Counted from the stretch's first letter, positions 15,316 through 24,321 are shown. The stretch: 40,368 nucleotides of DNA from CAZDOD01 sp964506935 (GCA_964506935.1 CAZDOD010000004.1:1-40368); one strand, 5' to 3'. Numbers and translations: made by a program. The notes: a model not told the origin generated them from the sequence alone.

Positions 15316-16038
15316 ATTACCAAATCAATATATAAGCGGGTTCTACTGAAGCTCTCAGGTGAGGCCTTGGCCGGTTCCGAGGGATTCGGCTTGTCGGCGG
15401 GTGCGATCAATTACATCACAAATGAAATAAAAGAGGCGACAAAGACCAGGGTGCAGATGGCCCTTGTCATAGGTGGTGGAAACATATTCAGGGGCGTTTC
15501 CGACAACGCCCGCGGCATGGACAGGACTACCGCCGATTATATGGGCATGCTTGCCACGGTGATCAATGCGCTTGCCATCCAGAACAGTCTCGAAAAAGAG
15601 GGGCTCGATACCAGGGTACAAACGGCGATAGAGATGAGGACGGTTGCGGAACCGTATATACGGCGAAGGGCGGTCAGGCATCTTGAAAAGGGGAGGACGG
15701 TGATATTCGCTGGAGGGACGGGGAACCCTTATTTCTCTACCGATACTGCTGCGGCGCTCAGGGCCATGGAGATAGGTGCCGACGTCATCCTCAAGGCCAC
15801 AAAGGTCGACGGTATCTATGACAAAGACCCGATGCTCTTTTCCGATGTAAAGAAATTTGACGAGATGACATACATCGATGTCCTAAAAATGGGACTCAGA
15901 GTGATGGATTCGACGGCGCTCTCCCTGTGTATGGATAATAACCTCCCGATTGTCGTCTTCAATCTCCTCTCCGCCGGCAATACAAGGAGAGTGATTTCGG
16001 GTCAAAAGATAGGAACATTAGTTAGGGGTGAAAAATGA
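15316..16038 (+). CDS. pyrH: UMP kinase PyrH, probably starting at an AUU codon
   Basis: Phosphorylates UMP to UDP in pyrimidine nucleotide synthesis; amino-acid-kinase fold. The conserved N-terminal nucleotide-binding segment YKRVLLKLSGEALAG is encoded from 15331 on. The frame has no ATG, GTG or TTG before it: the first conventional start is TTG at 15367, which would delete that segment. ATT at 15316 lies 6 bases after a perfect AGGAGGT (15303-15309) and gives 240 residues, the normal family length. Other motifs: GGGNIFRG (near 55-62), TVINALAIQNSLE, and FAGGTGNPYFSTDTAA. The 3' end overlaps frr by four bases (ATGA). A sequencing error turning ATG into ATT is the main alternative. Confidence 0.9.
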   Translation: MTKSIYKRVLLKLSGEALAGSEGFGLSAGAINYITNEIKEATKTRVQMALVIGGGNIFRGVSDNARGMDRTTADYMGMLATVINALAIQNSLEKEGLDTRVQTAIEMRTVAEPYIRRRAVRHLEKGRTVIFAGGTGNPYFSTDTAAALRAMEIGADVILKATKVDGIYDKDPMLFSDVKKFDEMTYIDVLKMGLRVMDSTALSLCMDNNLPIVVFNLLSAGNTRRVISGQKIGTLVRGEK

Positions 16039-16592
16039 TAGAAGATGTTCTCGAAGATTTAAAGACTAATATGGAGAAATCTATTGGATCATTTATAAAC
16101 GAACTCAAAAAAGTGAGAACGGGAAGGGCTTCCACATCGCTCTTGGATTCTGTAAAGGTCGATTACTACGGCACTCCCACTCCACTCAATCAATTGGCGA
16201 CGGTCTCGGCTCCGGAGAACCGGCTCATAACTATTCAAGCATGGGACGCAAATTCGATCGTCGAGATCGAGAAGTCCATTCTTAAGTCTGATCTGGGTCT
16301 CACCCCCCAGAACGACGGCAAGATCATCAGGCTCACCATCCCGAGTCTCACGGAGGAGAGGAGAATAGAGCTCGTAAAGAAGATAAAAAAAATCAGCGAG
16401 GACTACAAGGTCGCCATTAGGAACCAGAGACGGGATGCCAATGACCTCCTCAAGGAGATGAAAAAGGAAAAAGAGATATCCGAGGACGATTTCTTTCGCG
16501 TTCAGGAGAAGGTTCAGGAGATAACCGACGATTACGTAAAGAAAACCGAAGAAATCCTCGTCGAAAAGGAAAAGGAGATTATGGAGATTTGA
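16035..16592 (+). CDS. frr: Ribosome recycling factor
   Basis: A 185-residue RRF, which with EF-G splits the post-termination ribosome. Full length and typical throughout: KVRTGRASTSLLDSVKVDYYGTP near 27-48 holds the conserved RTGRA arginine cluster, and the C-terminal half is the three-helix bundle region. Starts inside the pyrH stop (ATGA overlap) and its own stop overlaps the uppS TTG start (TTGA), so pyrH, frr and uppS are likely translationally coupled. Confidence 0.97.
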   Translation: MIEDVLEDLKTNMEKSIGSFINELKKVRTGRASTSLLDSVKVDYYGTPTPLNQLATVSAPENRLITIQAWDANSIVEIEKSILKSDLGLTPQNDGKIIRLTIPSLTEERRIELVKKIKKISEDYKVAIRNQRRDANDLLKEMKKEKEISEDDFFRVQEKVQEITDDYVKKTEEILVEKEKEIMEI

Positions 16593-17341
16593 GTACTTCT
16601 TTTGATATGATCAACAAAGAATCTCTCCCCCGCCATGTGGCCATAATCATGGACGGGAACGGTAGATGGGCAAGGGAGAGGAGACTCGACCGGATAGAGG
16701 GGCACAGGAAGGGGAGCAAGGTTGTAAGGATGGTTGTCGAGATCAGTCGAAAGATCGGGATAGAGGTGCTCACCCTTTATGCTTTTTCTGAGGAGAATTG
16801 GAATCGTCCGAAAAATGAGATATCGGCCCTTATGAAACTTTTGGCCGAGTATCTAAAAAAAGAGCTACCGAAGATGATGGAAGAAGATATCAGGCTCAAT
16901 GCCATCGGAAAACTCGATTCCCTTCCGGACTTCGTCCAAAAAGTCTTGAGAGAGACGATCGCACAGACGAATAAGAACAAAAATATGATATTAAACCTTG
17001 CGCTATCCTACAGTGCTAGGGCCGAGATCATTAACGCAGCGAGGATTCTTGCAGGGTTGGCAAAAGAGGGAAAGATCACACCTTCCGATATCGACGAGGC
17101 GCTCTTTTCGAAATATCTTTATTCAAAAGACCTCCCCGACCCGGACCTCTTAATCCGCACCAGCGGAGAGATGAGGCTGTCAAACTTCCTCCTCTACCAG
17201 ATTGCTTATACGGAATTATACATCACCAAGACCCACTGGCCCGATTTTTCAAAAGAAGAATATTTCAAGGCCTTATATGATTACTCTTCGAGGGAGCGTC
17301 GCTTCGGTCTGACGAGCGAGCAGTTACAGGGAAAGATGTAG
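16589..17341 (+). CDS. uppS: Isoprenyl transferase (undecaprenyl diphosphate synthase)
   Basis: A 250-residue cis-prenyltransferase, making the C55 lipid carrier for peptidoglycan and other surface polymers. The signature LPRHVAIIMDGNGRWA carries catalytic D22, followed by the GHRKG segment and the C-terminal DPDLLIRTSGEMRLSNFLLYQIAYTELY motif, all intact. The TTG start overlaps the frr stop; an ATG at 16607 (MINKESLPRH) is an alternative that keeps all motifs. A short 77-base gap follows before cdsA, with only a weak promoter-like match. Confidence 0.96.
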   Translation: MSTSFDMINKESLPRHVAIIMDGNGRWARERRLDRIEGHRKGSKVVRMVVEISRKIGIEVLTLYAFSEENWNRPKNEISALMKLLAEYLKKELPKMMEEDIRLNAIGKLDSLPDFVQKVLRETIAQTNKNKNMILNLALSYSARAEIINAARILAGLAKEGKITPSDIDEALFSKYLYSKDLPDPDLLIRTSGEMRLSNFLLYQIAYTELYITKTHWPDFSKEEYFKALYDYSSRERRFGLTSEQLQGKM

Positions 17342-17418
17342 CAGATTAAAAAGTATGGTTCTTTTGAGAAAAACGTATCTTTGGATATATATGTTTTTTG
17401 ATCTTTTGGAGATAAAGT

Positions 17419-18225
17419 ATGCTTATTAAACGTCTTCTCACTGCCCTTGTGGCGGTTCCACTCATTATCTTTATTATCCTGTTTTTTAAGACTGTTGGCG
17501 TCCTTTTCATCATATCGCTTGTTGTCGTAGTTTCGCTTTATGAGTATTTTTCTTTTTTGTATCATGACAAAATCAATATACAGATCATTGCTCACATCCT
17601 GCTGGGGCTGATGTTCCCCTTAGCCTTTTTTTTCGGATTTCCCGATCTGGTACTCCCGGTCATCGCCTTCGTCTTCATCCTGGTCATGGCCTTCTCACTC
17701 TTTCAGGTCACAGATCCCAAAAAGAAGGCCGAAAATCTCTTTATCAGGGTCTTTGGCATCTTTTACGTCGCATTTCTCCTCTCTTTCCTGATACCTATCA
17801 GCGAACTTGATTTAGGGGTGAAGTGGGTGATCTTGGCTATCGCTGTGAACTTCATGACCGACGCTGGTGGATACTTCGCCGGTCGGCTATTTGGAAGACA
17901 CAAGCTTCATCCCGTTGTAAGCCCAAAGAAGACGGTCGAGGGGTCGGTGGGCGGTGTTTTAATTTGCATCATCTCAATCCTTTTATGTAAGTACATATTC
18001 TTTAACGAACTGGGGTATTTGGATGTCCTGGCCGTTGGTTTCGGGGGATCGGTCCTCGCCATCCTCGGTGACCTGGTGGAATCGCTGATAAAGAGGGGAT
18101 TTGCCGTCAAAGACGCCGGCGGGCTTCTCCCAGGCCACGGGGGATTTCTCGACAGAATAGATTCATTCGTTTTTACTCTCCCATATATTTACTATTACGC
18201 CGCAGTAATCTATAATAAGATATGA
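17419..18225 (+). CDS. cdsA: Phosphatidate cytidylyltransferase
   Basis: A 268-residue polytopic membrane enzyme converting phosphatidic acid and CTP to CDP-diacylglycerol. It has about 7-8 helices, the TDAGGYFAGRLFGRHKLHP and SPKKTVEGSVGG segments, and the C-terminal signature DLVESLIKRGFAVKDAGGLL followed by GHGGFLDRIDS. Its product feeds pssA/psd, which lie 6 kb downstream. GGAG precedes the ATG; the stop overlaps the dxr start by four bases (ATGA). Confidence 0.95.
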   Translation: MLIKRLLTALVAVPLIIFIILFFKTVGVLFIISLVVVVSLYEYFSFLYHDKINIQIIAHILLGLMFPLAFFFGFPDLVLPVIAFVFILVMAFSLFQVTDPKKKAENLFIRVFGIFYVAFLLSFLIPISELDLGVKWVILAIAVNFMTDAGGYFAGRLFGRHKLHPVVSPKKTVEGSVGGVLICIISILLCKYIFFNELGYLDVLAVGFGGSVLAILGDLVESLIKRGFAVKDAGGLLPGHGGFLDRIDSFVFTLPYIYYYAAVIYNKI

Positions 18226-19391
18226 AGCGTGTCGCAATCTTGGGGTCCACCGGCTCTATAGGAGTTCAGGCCCTGAGTATTATCGGCGAGAATCCCGACA
18301 GGTTTGAAGTCGTCTCGCTCTCCGCAGATAAAAATTTCTCGCTCGTGGCCGAACAGGCCCAAAGGTTTCGACCTAAGGTCGTTGCAATGGCCGATGAGGG
18401 GGCAGCCGAGAGACTCAAAGGAGTTGTGAGTGATGTCTCGGTCTTGGCGGGTGATGATGGTGTCAGGGACGCGGCCACTGAATCAGGGGCCGATATCCTG
18501 CTTTCATGTGCTGTGGGGGCAAAGGGACTCATCCCCACGATCTCGGCTATTGATAGGGGGATCGATATAGCCCTTGCCAACAAGGAATCATTGGTTGCCG
18601 CGGGCGGGATTGTGATGGCAAGGGCGAAGGAAAAGGGAGTAAATATAATACCGGTCGACAGCGAGCACAGCGCAATTTTTCAGGCCATAAAGGGTCACGA
18701 TTACGACAGGGGTATTTATGTAAAGAGGCTGATACTTACGGCCTCGGGCGGGCCCTTTTGGGGAAGAGACAAAAAAACCCTGACTCATGTGACCCCAGAG
18801 GAGGCCGCCAGACATCCGAGGTGGAAAATGGGGAAAAAGATCAGCGTCGATTCCGCAACCATGATGAATAAGGCCCTCGAGGTAATAGAGGCAAGAATGC
18901 TTTTTGATATCCCAGAAGACAGGATAGACGTCATCATACACCCCCAGAGCATCGTCCACTCGATGGTGGAATATATCGACGGCTCCATCATCGCCCAGCT
19001 CGGAACTACCGATATGAGGATACCGATAGCATATGCCCTGTCTTTTCCCGAGAGGATTAAAAATCCCGTCCCGCCGCTTGACCTCGCAATGCTATCCGAG
19101 GCTGGCGCGGGGCTCACGTTTTTTGCCCCCGATTTCGAGCGATTTCCCGCCCTATCCCTTGCGTATGATGCATTAAAAGCGGGGGGGACGATGCCGGCGG
19201 TGATGTCTGCCGCAAATGAGTCGGCGGTCGAGATGTTCTTAGGTAAAAAAATAGGTTTTTTAGATATAGTGGACGCAGTATCCGAGGTGATGCTTCGCCA
19301 TAAGAGTATAACAAATCCCGACCTCGAGGAGATACTGAAAGCCGATCTCTGGGCGAGGGAGGAGACAGAAAAGGTGGTATTAGAAAAATGA
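18222..19391 (+). CDS. dxr: 1-deoxy-D-xylulose 5-phosphate reductoisomerase
   Basis: A 389-residue DXR, the NADPH-dependent committed step of the MEP isoprenoid pathway, which supplies UppS and MenA. The Rossmann motif GSTGSIG lies at 8-14, the LANKESLVAAG loop near 122-132, metal/substrate segments IIPVDSEHSAIFQ and SGGPFWG (active-site flap region), and VDSATMMNKALEVIEA. Normal length. The start overlaps cdsA and the stop overlaps rseP, both ATGA. Confidence 0.97.
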   Translation: MKRVAILGSTGSIGVQALSIIGENPDRFEVVSLSADKNFSLVAEQAQRFRPKVVAMADEGAAERLKGVVSDVSVLAGDDGVRDAATESGADILLSCAVGAKGLIPTISAIDRGIDIALANKESLVAAGGIVMARAKEKGVNIIPVDSEHSAIFQAIKGHDYDRGIYVKRLILTASGGPFWGRDKKTLTHVTPEEAARHPRWKMGKKISVDSATMMNKALEVIEARMLFDIPEDRIDVIIHPQSIVHSMVEYIDGSIIAQLGTTDMRIPIAYALSFPERIKNPVPPLDLAMLSEAGAGLTFFAPDFERFPALSLAYDALKAGGTMPAVMSAANESAVEMFLGKKIGFLDIVDAVSEVMLRHKSITNPDLEEILKADLWAREETEKVVLEK

Positions 19392-20449
19392 CAGTAGTCT
19401 ATTTTATAGTTGTTTTGGGTATCCTGATTTTCGTACATGAGCTCGGTCATTTTTTGGCTGCGAAGGGCCTGGGTGTAAGAGTCCTAAAATTCTCCCTCGG
19501 ATTCGGGCCGAAGGTTATCGGAAAGAAGATAGGGGATACCGATTATATGCTCTCCGCCCTCCCGCTTGGGGGGTATGTAAAGATGCTGGGGGACAACCTC
19601 GAAGAGGAGATCCCTGAAGACGAGAAACCCTATTCCTTCCTCTCCCAGAAAAATTGGAAGAAGATATTAATCGTCGGGGCGGGCCCGTTCTTTAACCTCA
19701 TCTTCGCCGCGCTGGTCCTGTGGATGGTCTTCATGTTGGGAGTTCCTGTACCCGATGCCGTGGTGGGGGATCTCAAAGAGGGGTATCCGGCGATTGAAGC
19801 GGGGATGATGACTGGTGACAAGATTATTTCTGTAGATGGCGAAAATGTAGGCGATTGGAGTGAAATGGCCGAGATAATCATGTCGTCTGGGGGGAGGGAG
19901 TTGGAGATAAAGGCGAAAAGGGGGGATGAGGAGCTGGTATTTTTCGTAACGCCGATTTTGGGGGAGGGCTTAAGCGAGGTACTCACTCCGAAACAGCAAT
20001 ATATGATAGGTATTACACAATCGGGAAACTATCATACCGTCAAGAGGGGGCCGATTTCGGCCCTGTTTGAGGGGACAAAAAGAACGGGATACTATACCTA
20101 TCTCACGTTTGTGATCATCGGGAAGATGTTTACAGGTGAGGTGGCCCTTGAAAATCTCGGCGGGCCCATACTAATTGCCCAGGTTGCGGGGAGTGCCGCA
20201 AGACAGGGTCTGGTTTCATTTCTCGGTTTTCTGGCCTTGATAAGCATCAACCTTGCGATCCTTAACCTCCTTCCGGTGCCCGTCCTCGATGGGGGCCATC
20301 TCCTATTTTTTGCGATTGAGGCGACAATCAAAAGACCGATCAACATTAGGATCAAAGAGGTGGCCCTCCAGATAGGTCTCGCACTACTCGTCATCCTTAT
20401 GATCATGGCCTTTTACTTCGACATATCAAGGCTCATAAATCTAGGATGA
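19388..20449 (+). CDS. rseP: Site-2 metalloprotease RseP
   Basis: A 353-residue intramembrane zinc protease: H17-E-L-G-H21 in the first helix and the second metal motif VLDGGH with D301. One PDZ domain lies around 115-190 (single-PDZ form; E. coli RseP has two). The GGYVKML segment follows the first helix. It cuts membrane proteins such as anti-sigma factors in envelope stress signalling; no sigma/anti-sigma pair is in the window. Last of the overlapping rpsB-rseP run; tsaB starts 6 bases after the stop. Confidence 0.95.
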   Translation: MTVVYFIVVLGILIFVHELGHFLAAKGLGVRVLKFSLGFGPKVIGKKIGDTDYMLSALPLGGYVKMLGDNLEEEIPEDEKPYSFLSQKNWKKILIVGAGPFFNLIFAALVLWMVFMLGVPVPDAVVGDLKEGYPAIEAGMMTGDKIISVDGENVGDWSEMAEIIMSSGGRELEIKAKRGDEELVFFVTPILGEGLSEVLTPKQQYMIGITQSGNYHTVKRGPISALFEGTKRTGYYTYLTFVIIGKMFTGEVALENLGGPILIAQVAGSAARQGLVSFLGFLALISINLAILNLLPVPVLDGGHLLFFAIEATIKRPINIRIKEVALQIGLALLVILMIMAFYFDISRLINLG

Positions 20450-20455
20450 TATATC

Positions 20456-21172
20456 ATGATCGTGCTCGGTATCGATACCGCCACCCCAAGGGCGGGCATT
20501 GCGGTGGTGAGGGGTAAAAACACTCTCGCATCTCTCTTCACCGATGGGGATAAAACCCATTCCGAAACCCTACTCGTATCGCTCGTTTCCCTTATTGGTA
20601 AAGCAGGGATAACTCTGGGTGATGTCGATCTCCTGGCGCTCGGCCTCGGCCCAGGGGCGTTTACGGCGCTCAGGGTGGGTGTCACCACCGTTAAGGCATT
20701 ATCATATGGTTTGGCCGTCCCCGTTGTGGGGATTTCCACTCTTGACGTCTTGGCGAGGGGCGTAATGGAATATGAGGGTGGATATAAAGGCTTGGTGGCA
20801 CCGGTAATCGACGCAAGGAAAGGTGAGGTCTATACGGCGCTTTTTAGGACAGATGGAAATGGCGATATAGGGAAAATCGGCGACTATCTAAACCTTACAC
20901 CAGAGGAGCTCTTTAGTTCGATCGAGTCTGATATTCTCGTTTTGGGGAACGGCGTATCGGTTTTGGGAGACGATTTAAAGAAAAATATAAAGATTGCACC
21001 CAAAAAATTTTGGGATCCCAACCCGTCCGTCCTCTCATTTATGGCGATAGATAAATTTATGGAAAGCGGCGGTGACGACCCTTCCACTATCACGCCTCTA
21101 TATGTTAGGAGGTCGGATGCCGAGATGAATCGAGATAGGAATGTCTGTGACTTTCGGAAACTTATTTATTGA
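20456..21172 (+). CDS. tsaB: tRNA threonylcarbamoyladenosine biosynthesis protein TsaB
   Basis: A 238-residue ASKHA-fold partner of TsaD in making t6A37 on ANN-decoding tRNAs. N-terminus MIVLGIDTATPRAGIAVV is the family phosphate-binding strand; GLGPGAFTALRVGVTTVKAL (about 63-82) and VIDARKGEVYTALF (near 117-130) are diagnostic. Part of the operon with rseP. Its TGA stop overlaps the -35 box of the next promoter. The C-terminal RRSDAEMNRDRN region is where other family members end with a conserved YLR(ps)EAE motif. Confidence 0.93.
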   Translation: MIVLGIDTATPRAGIAVVRGKNTLASLFTDGDKTHSETLLVSLVSLIGKAGITLGDVDLLALGLGPGAFTALRVGVTTVKALSYGLAVPVVGISTLDVLARGVMEYEGGYKGLVAPVIDARKGEVYTALFRTDGNGDIGKIGDYLNLTPEELFSSIESDILVLGNGVSVLGDDLKKNIKIAPKKFWDPNPSVLSFMAIDKFMESGGDDPSTITPLYVRRSDAEMNRDRNVCDFRKLIY

Positions 21173-21197
21173 CAACTTTTTTTTTATCCAATAAAAT
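21169..21197 (+). promoter_or_regulatory. Sigma70-type promoter for the DUF465-ilvB operon
   Basis: A perfect TTGACA (21169-21174), a 17-base spacer and TAAAAT (21192-21197). The -35 box includes the tsaB stop codon. The predicted start near 21204 is about 30 bases before the DUF465 ATG, leaving no room for an attenuator or T-box. Confidence 0.68.
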
Positions 21198-21233
21198 CAA
21201 TAGATTGTATGTAAATCGAAAAGGAATGATAAA

Positions 21234-21464
21234 ATGACAAAGGAAATGGAAGACGAATTGAAGAAGAAACTTATGGAAGAGGATCCCGATTTCAGGCAGC
21301 TGATGGAAGAACATATAGAGTTTGAAAATAAACTCGAAGAATACAACAAAAAGGCCTACCTCACACCCGATGAGGAGACAGAGAGGAAGAAGATTCAGAA
21401 GCTGAAGCTCATGGGAAAAGACAAGATGGAGTTAATCCTGTCGAATTTAAGGAGGGGAAAGTAG
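21234..21464 (+). CDS. DUF465 (YdcH-like) small helical protein
   Basis: A 76-residue, highly charged, all-helical protein. The pattern EDPDFRQLMEEHIEFENKLEEY then LTPDEETERKKIQKLKLMGKDKME matches DUF465/YdcH, whose members form short coiled-coil hairpins with the LxxEHxxLxxxI...LKKxKLxxKDxI signature. Function unknown in general. It stands between its own promoter and ilvB, so it is the first gene of the branched-chain amino acid operon; 36 bases separate it from ilvB. Confidence 0.8.
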   Translation: MTKEMEDELKKKLMEEDPDFRQLMEEHIEFENKLEEYNKKAYLTPDEETERKKIQKLKLMGKDKMELILSNLRRGK

Positions 21465-21500
21465 TCTGACTTGAAATTATCCTGAGAGATCGTATCTATT

Positions 21501-23183
21501 ATGATTAAAGAGGGCACAGAGATATTCTTCGAAACGCTTTTGGATGAGGGGGTGGATACCATCTTCGGCTATCCCGGCGGCGCCGTACTGAATCTGTATC
21601 ACAAGATGCCGGAATATCCGATTCGGCATATCCTTGTGCGCCACGAGCAGGCGGCTGTGCATGCCGCGGACGGCTATGCCCGTGCAACCGGAAAGGTCGG
21701 TGTGGTACTTGTGACATCTGGCCCAGGGGCGACAAACACGGTGACCGGCATCGCAACGGCGGATATGGATTCGATACCCGTGGTGGTTTTTTCCGGACAG
21801 GTCCCAACCATGCTGATAGGAAACGATGCGTTTCAGGAAGCCGATACGGTCGGCATCACGCGTCCCTGTACAAAACATAATTTTCTGGTCAAAAATACCA
21901 CCGATCTCGGAAGGATAGTCAAGGAGGCATTTCATATCGCAAGGACCGGGAGGCCCGGGCCGGTATTGGTAGACCTCCCGCGAGATGTCGTATCGGACTC
22001 GATTGATTATGAACCGATAAAAAAGGTTGATATACGGAGTTATAATTTTAATGTCAAATGCGACATAAATAGTGTAAAGAGGGCTTTTTTTGCGATACGC
22101 GAGGCCAAGAGGCCGGTACTCTATACCGGCGGGGGGGTCATAAGCTCCTCGGCCGCAAAGGAGCTCACAAAACTTGCGGAACTCATGAAGATCCCCGTTA
22201 CGTCTTCGCTGATGGGATTGGGGGGATTCCCCGGATCCCACCCGCTTTTTCTGGGGATGCTGGGGATGCACGGGACATATCAGGCCAATATGGCGGTTAC
22301 GAACTCCGACCTCCTTATCGCCGTCGGGGCGCGCTTTGACGACCGCGTCACTGGGAAGGTGGACGAGTTCGCCCCTCTGGCGAAAATCATCCATATTGAT
22401 ATAGATCCCACATCGATCAGCAAAAACATCATCGTCGATATCCCTATAGTCGGGGATGTCAAAGACGCCATAAAAAAATTACTGGAGCTTAACCGTAAGG
22501 ATAAGACCGACTGGAATAAATTGAGGGGAAGATGGCTTCTCCAGATAAAGGATTGGATGCTGACCCACCCCCTTGAGTATAAACAGGAAAGCGAGATAAA
22601 ACCCCAGTACGTCGTGGAATCGATATATAAGGTTACAGGCGGTGACGCGATAATCTCAACCGAGGTCGGTCAGAATCAGATGTGGACAGCCCAGTTCTTC
22701 AAATTCGATAAGCCTCGGACGCTTTTGACGTCGGGCGGTCTCGGCACTATGGGTTACGGTTTTCCCGCCGCCATCGGGGCACAGGTGGCCTTCCCGAAAA
22801 GGCTCGTCTTCGATATCGCGGGTGACGGGAGCATCCAGATGAACATCCAGGAATTGGCGACGGCGGTCCAGCATAAACTCCCGGTTAAGGTCGCCATCAT
22901 AAACAACGGGTATCTTGGGATGGTAAGGCAGTGGCAGGAGCTCTTCTATGAGGAGAGATACTCCCATACAAAGATGGAGTACGCACCCGATTTTGTGAAG
23001 CTCGCCCATGCCTATGGGGCCGAAGGCATCAGGGTCGAAAGGCCCGAAGAGGTCATCCCGGCGATTGAGAAGGCGATCAAGATAGACAACACGGTTCTTT
23101 TGGATTTCGTTGTGAGCAGTGAAGAAAACGTTTATCCGATGGTTCCGGTAGGTTCATCGATTGATAAGATGCTCTTGGTGTGA
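21501..23183 (+). CDS. ilvB: Acetolactate synthase large (catalytic) subunit
   Basis: A 560-residue ThDP/FAD enzyme condensing pyruvate to acetolactate for valine and leucine. Catalytic glutamate E49 is in VRHEQAAVHAADGYARATG; the FAD-region motif GARFDDRVTGKVDEFAP shows it is the anabolic, FAD-containing type and not the catabolic AlsS; the ThDP motif GDGSIQMNIQELATA and INNGYLGMVRQWQ are intact. The usual partner ilvN (feedback-sensing small subunit) does not follow: 23184-23281 is noncoding and ilvC comes next. Confidence 0.96.
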   Translation: MIKEGTEIFFETLLDEGVDTIFGYPGGAVLNLYHKMPEYPIRHILVRHEQAAVHAADGYARATGKVGVVLVTSGPGATNTVTGIATADMDSIPVVVFSGQVPTMLIGNDAFQEADTVGITRPCTKHNFLVKNTTDLGRIVKEAFHIARTGRPGPVLVDLPRDVVSDSIDYEPIKKVDIRSYNFNVKCDINSVKRAFFAIREAKRPVLYTGGGVISSSAAKELTKLAELMKIPVTSSLMGLGGFPGSHPLFLGMLGMHGTYQANMAVTNSDLLIAVGARFDDRVTGKVDEFAPLAKIIHIDIDPTSISKNIIVDIPIVGDVKDAIKKLLELNRKDKTDWNKLRGRWLLQIKDWMLTHPLEYKQESEIKPQYVVESIYKVTGGDAIISTEVGQNQMWTAQFFKFDKPRTLLTSGGLGTMGYGFPAAIGAQVAFPKRLVFDIAGDGSIQMNIQELATAVQHKLPVKVAIINNGYLGMVRQWQELFYEERYSHTKMEYAPDFVKLAHAYGAEGIRVERPEEVIPAIEKAIKIDNTVLLDFVVSSEENVYPMVPVGSSIDKMLLV

Positions 23184-23302
23184 TGGATATAAGGGTGGGT
23201 TTTTTAGAAACGGAGAGAGGAGATTAGGGATTCAATTCATTTGGTTAATTGGATGAAATAGTGAAATAAAAAAAGATTTTAATGTTCCTCATGGGGGTTG
23301 TT

Positions 23303-24319
23303 ATGGAGATATACTACGATAAGGATGCGGATATAAACAAGATAAAGAAGATGAAGGTGGCGATCATCGGCTTCGGCTCACAGGGTCATGCCCATGCACT
23401 GAACTTGAGAGATTCGGGCGTCGAGGTGGGGGTCGGACTCCGTGACGGGAGCAAGAGCAAAAAGAAGGCCGAGGACGCAAAGCTCGTTGTTATGAAGCCT
23501 TCCGATGCCGCGTCGTGGGGAGACATCGTGATGATCCTCGCCCCCGACGAGACCCAGGCCGATATCTACAAGGGCGAGATCGCCCCTTCTATGAAGGCCG
23601 GAAGTTATCTCGCCTTCGCCCACGGTTTCAACATCCACTACGGCCAGGTCGTGCCCCCATCCGATGTAAACGTATTTATGGTTGCACCGAAAGCACCGGG
23701 CCACATGGTGCGCTACGAGTTCTCCGAGGGGAGGGGTGTTCCGATGCTCTTTGCGATCTACAGGGACAGCTCGGGCGACACATGGGATGTAGCCCTGGCA
23801 TACGGCTCGGCCATAGGTGGCGGGAGGGCCGGGATGATCGAGACGACCTTCGCCGACGAGACCGAGACCGATCTCTTCGGTGAACAGGCAGTCCTGTGCG
23901 GCGGCGTGACCCGACTCGTTATGTCGGGATTCGAGATCCTCGTCGAGGCGGGGTATCCGCCGGAACTGGCGTACTTCGAATGTCTCCATGAGCTAAAGCT
24001 GATCGTTGACCTCATTTACGAAGGTGGTATCTCAAACATGAGATACTCAGTGAGCAACACTGCCCAGTATGGTGACCTGACCCGCGGCCCGAGGATCATC
24101 ACCGAGGAGACCAAAAAGGAGATGCGAAATATCCTTGGTGAAATAAGGGACGGTAGCTTCGCCAAGGAGTGGATCCTCGAAAACAGGGTGAACCGCCCGG
24201 TATTTAATGCCCTGACCAAAAAGGATGAGGAGCACCTGATCGAAAAGGTCGGCCCGAAGCTCCGCGGCATGATGAGCTGGCTCGAAAAAGGCAAAAAGGT
24301 CGACAGGGAAAAGAATTAG
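23303..24319 (+). CDS. ilvC: Ketol-acid reductoisomerase
   Basis: A 338-residue class I KARI, isomerising and reducing acetolactate with NADPH. It has the GFGSQGHAHALNLRDSG dinucleotide motif near 21-37, the KAPGHMVRYEF loop, and the metal-binding DETETDLFGEQAVLCGG segment. I chose ATG 23303 (MEIYYDKDADI), the usual family start, with GGGGG upstream; in-frame ATGs at 23282 and 23291 would add up to seven unneeded residues. The 119-base gap from ilvB contains an imperfect palindrome around 23235-23256 (TTCAT...ATGAA) but no clear promoter. Confidence 0.96.
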   Translation: MEIYYDKDADINKIKKMKVAIIGFGSQGHAHALNLRDSGVEVGVGLRDGSKSKKKAEDAKLVVMKPSDAASWGDIVMILAPDETQADIYKGEIAPSMKAGSYLAFAHGFNIHYGQVVPPSDVNVFMVAPKAPGHMVRYEFSEGRGVPMLFAIYRDSSGDTWDVALAYGSAIGGGRAGMIETTFADETETDLFGEQAVLCGGVTRLVMSGFEILVEAGYPPELAYFECLHELKLIVDLIYEGGISNMRYSVSNTAQYGDLTRGPRIITEETKKEMRNILGEIRDGSFAKEWILENRVNRPVFNALTKKDEEHLIEKVGPKLRGMMSWLEKGKKVDREKN

Positions 24320-24321
24320 AG

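Noticed and set aside
15367..15369. TTG as the pyrH start
   Set aside because: It would remove the conserved nucleotide-binding N-terminus and has no Shine-Dalgarno, unlike ATT at 15316.
17364..17391. A promoter between uppS and cdsA (TTGAGA, 16 bases, TATATA)
   Set aside because: Both boxes are weak and the gene lies inside a long operon; not strong enough to call.
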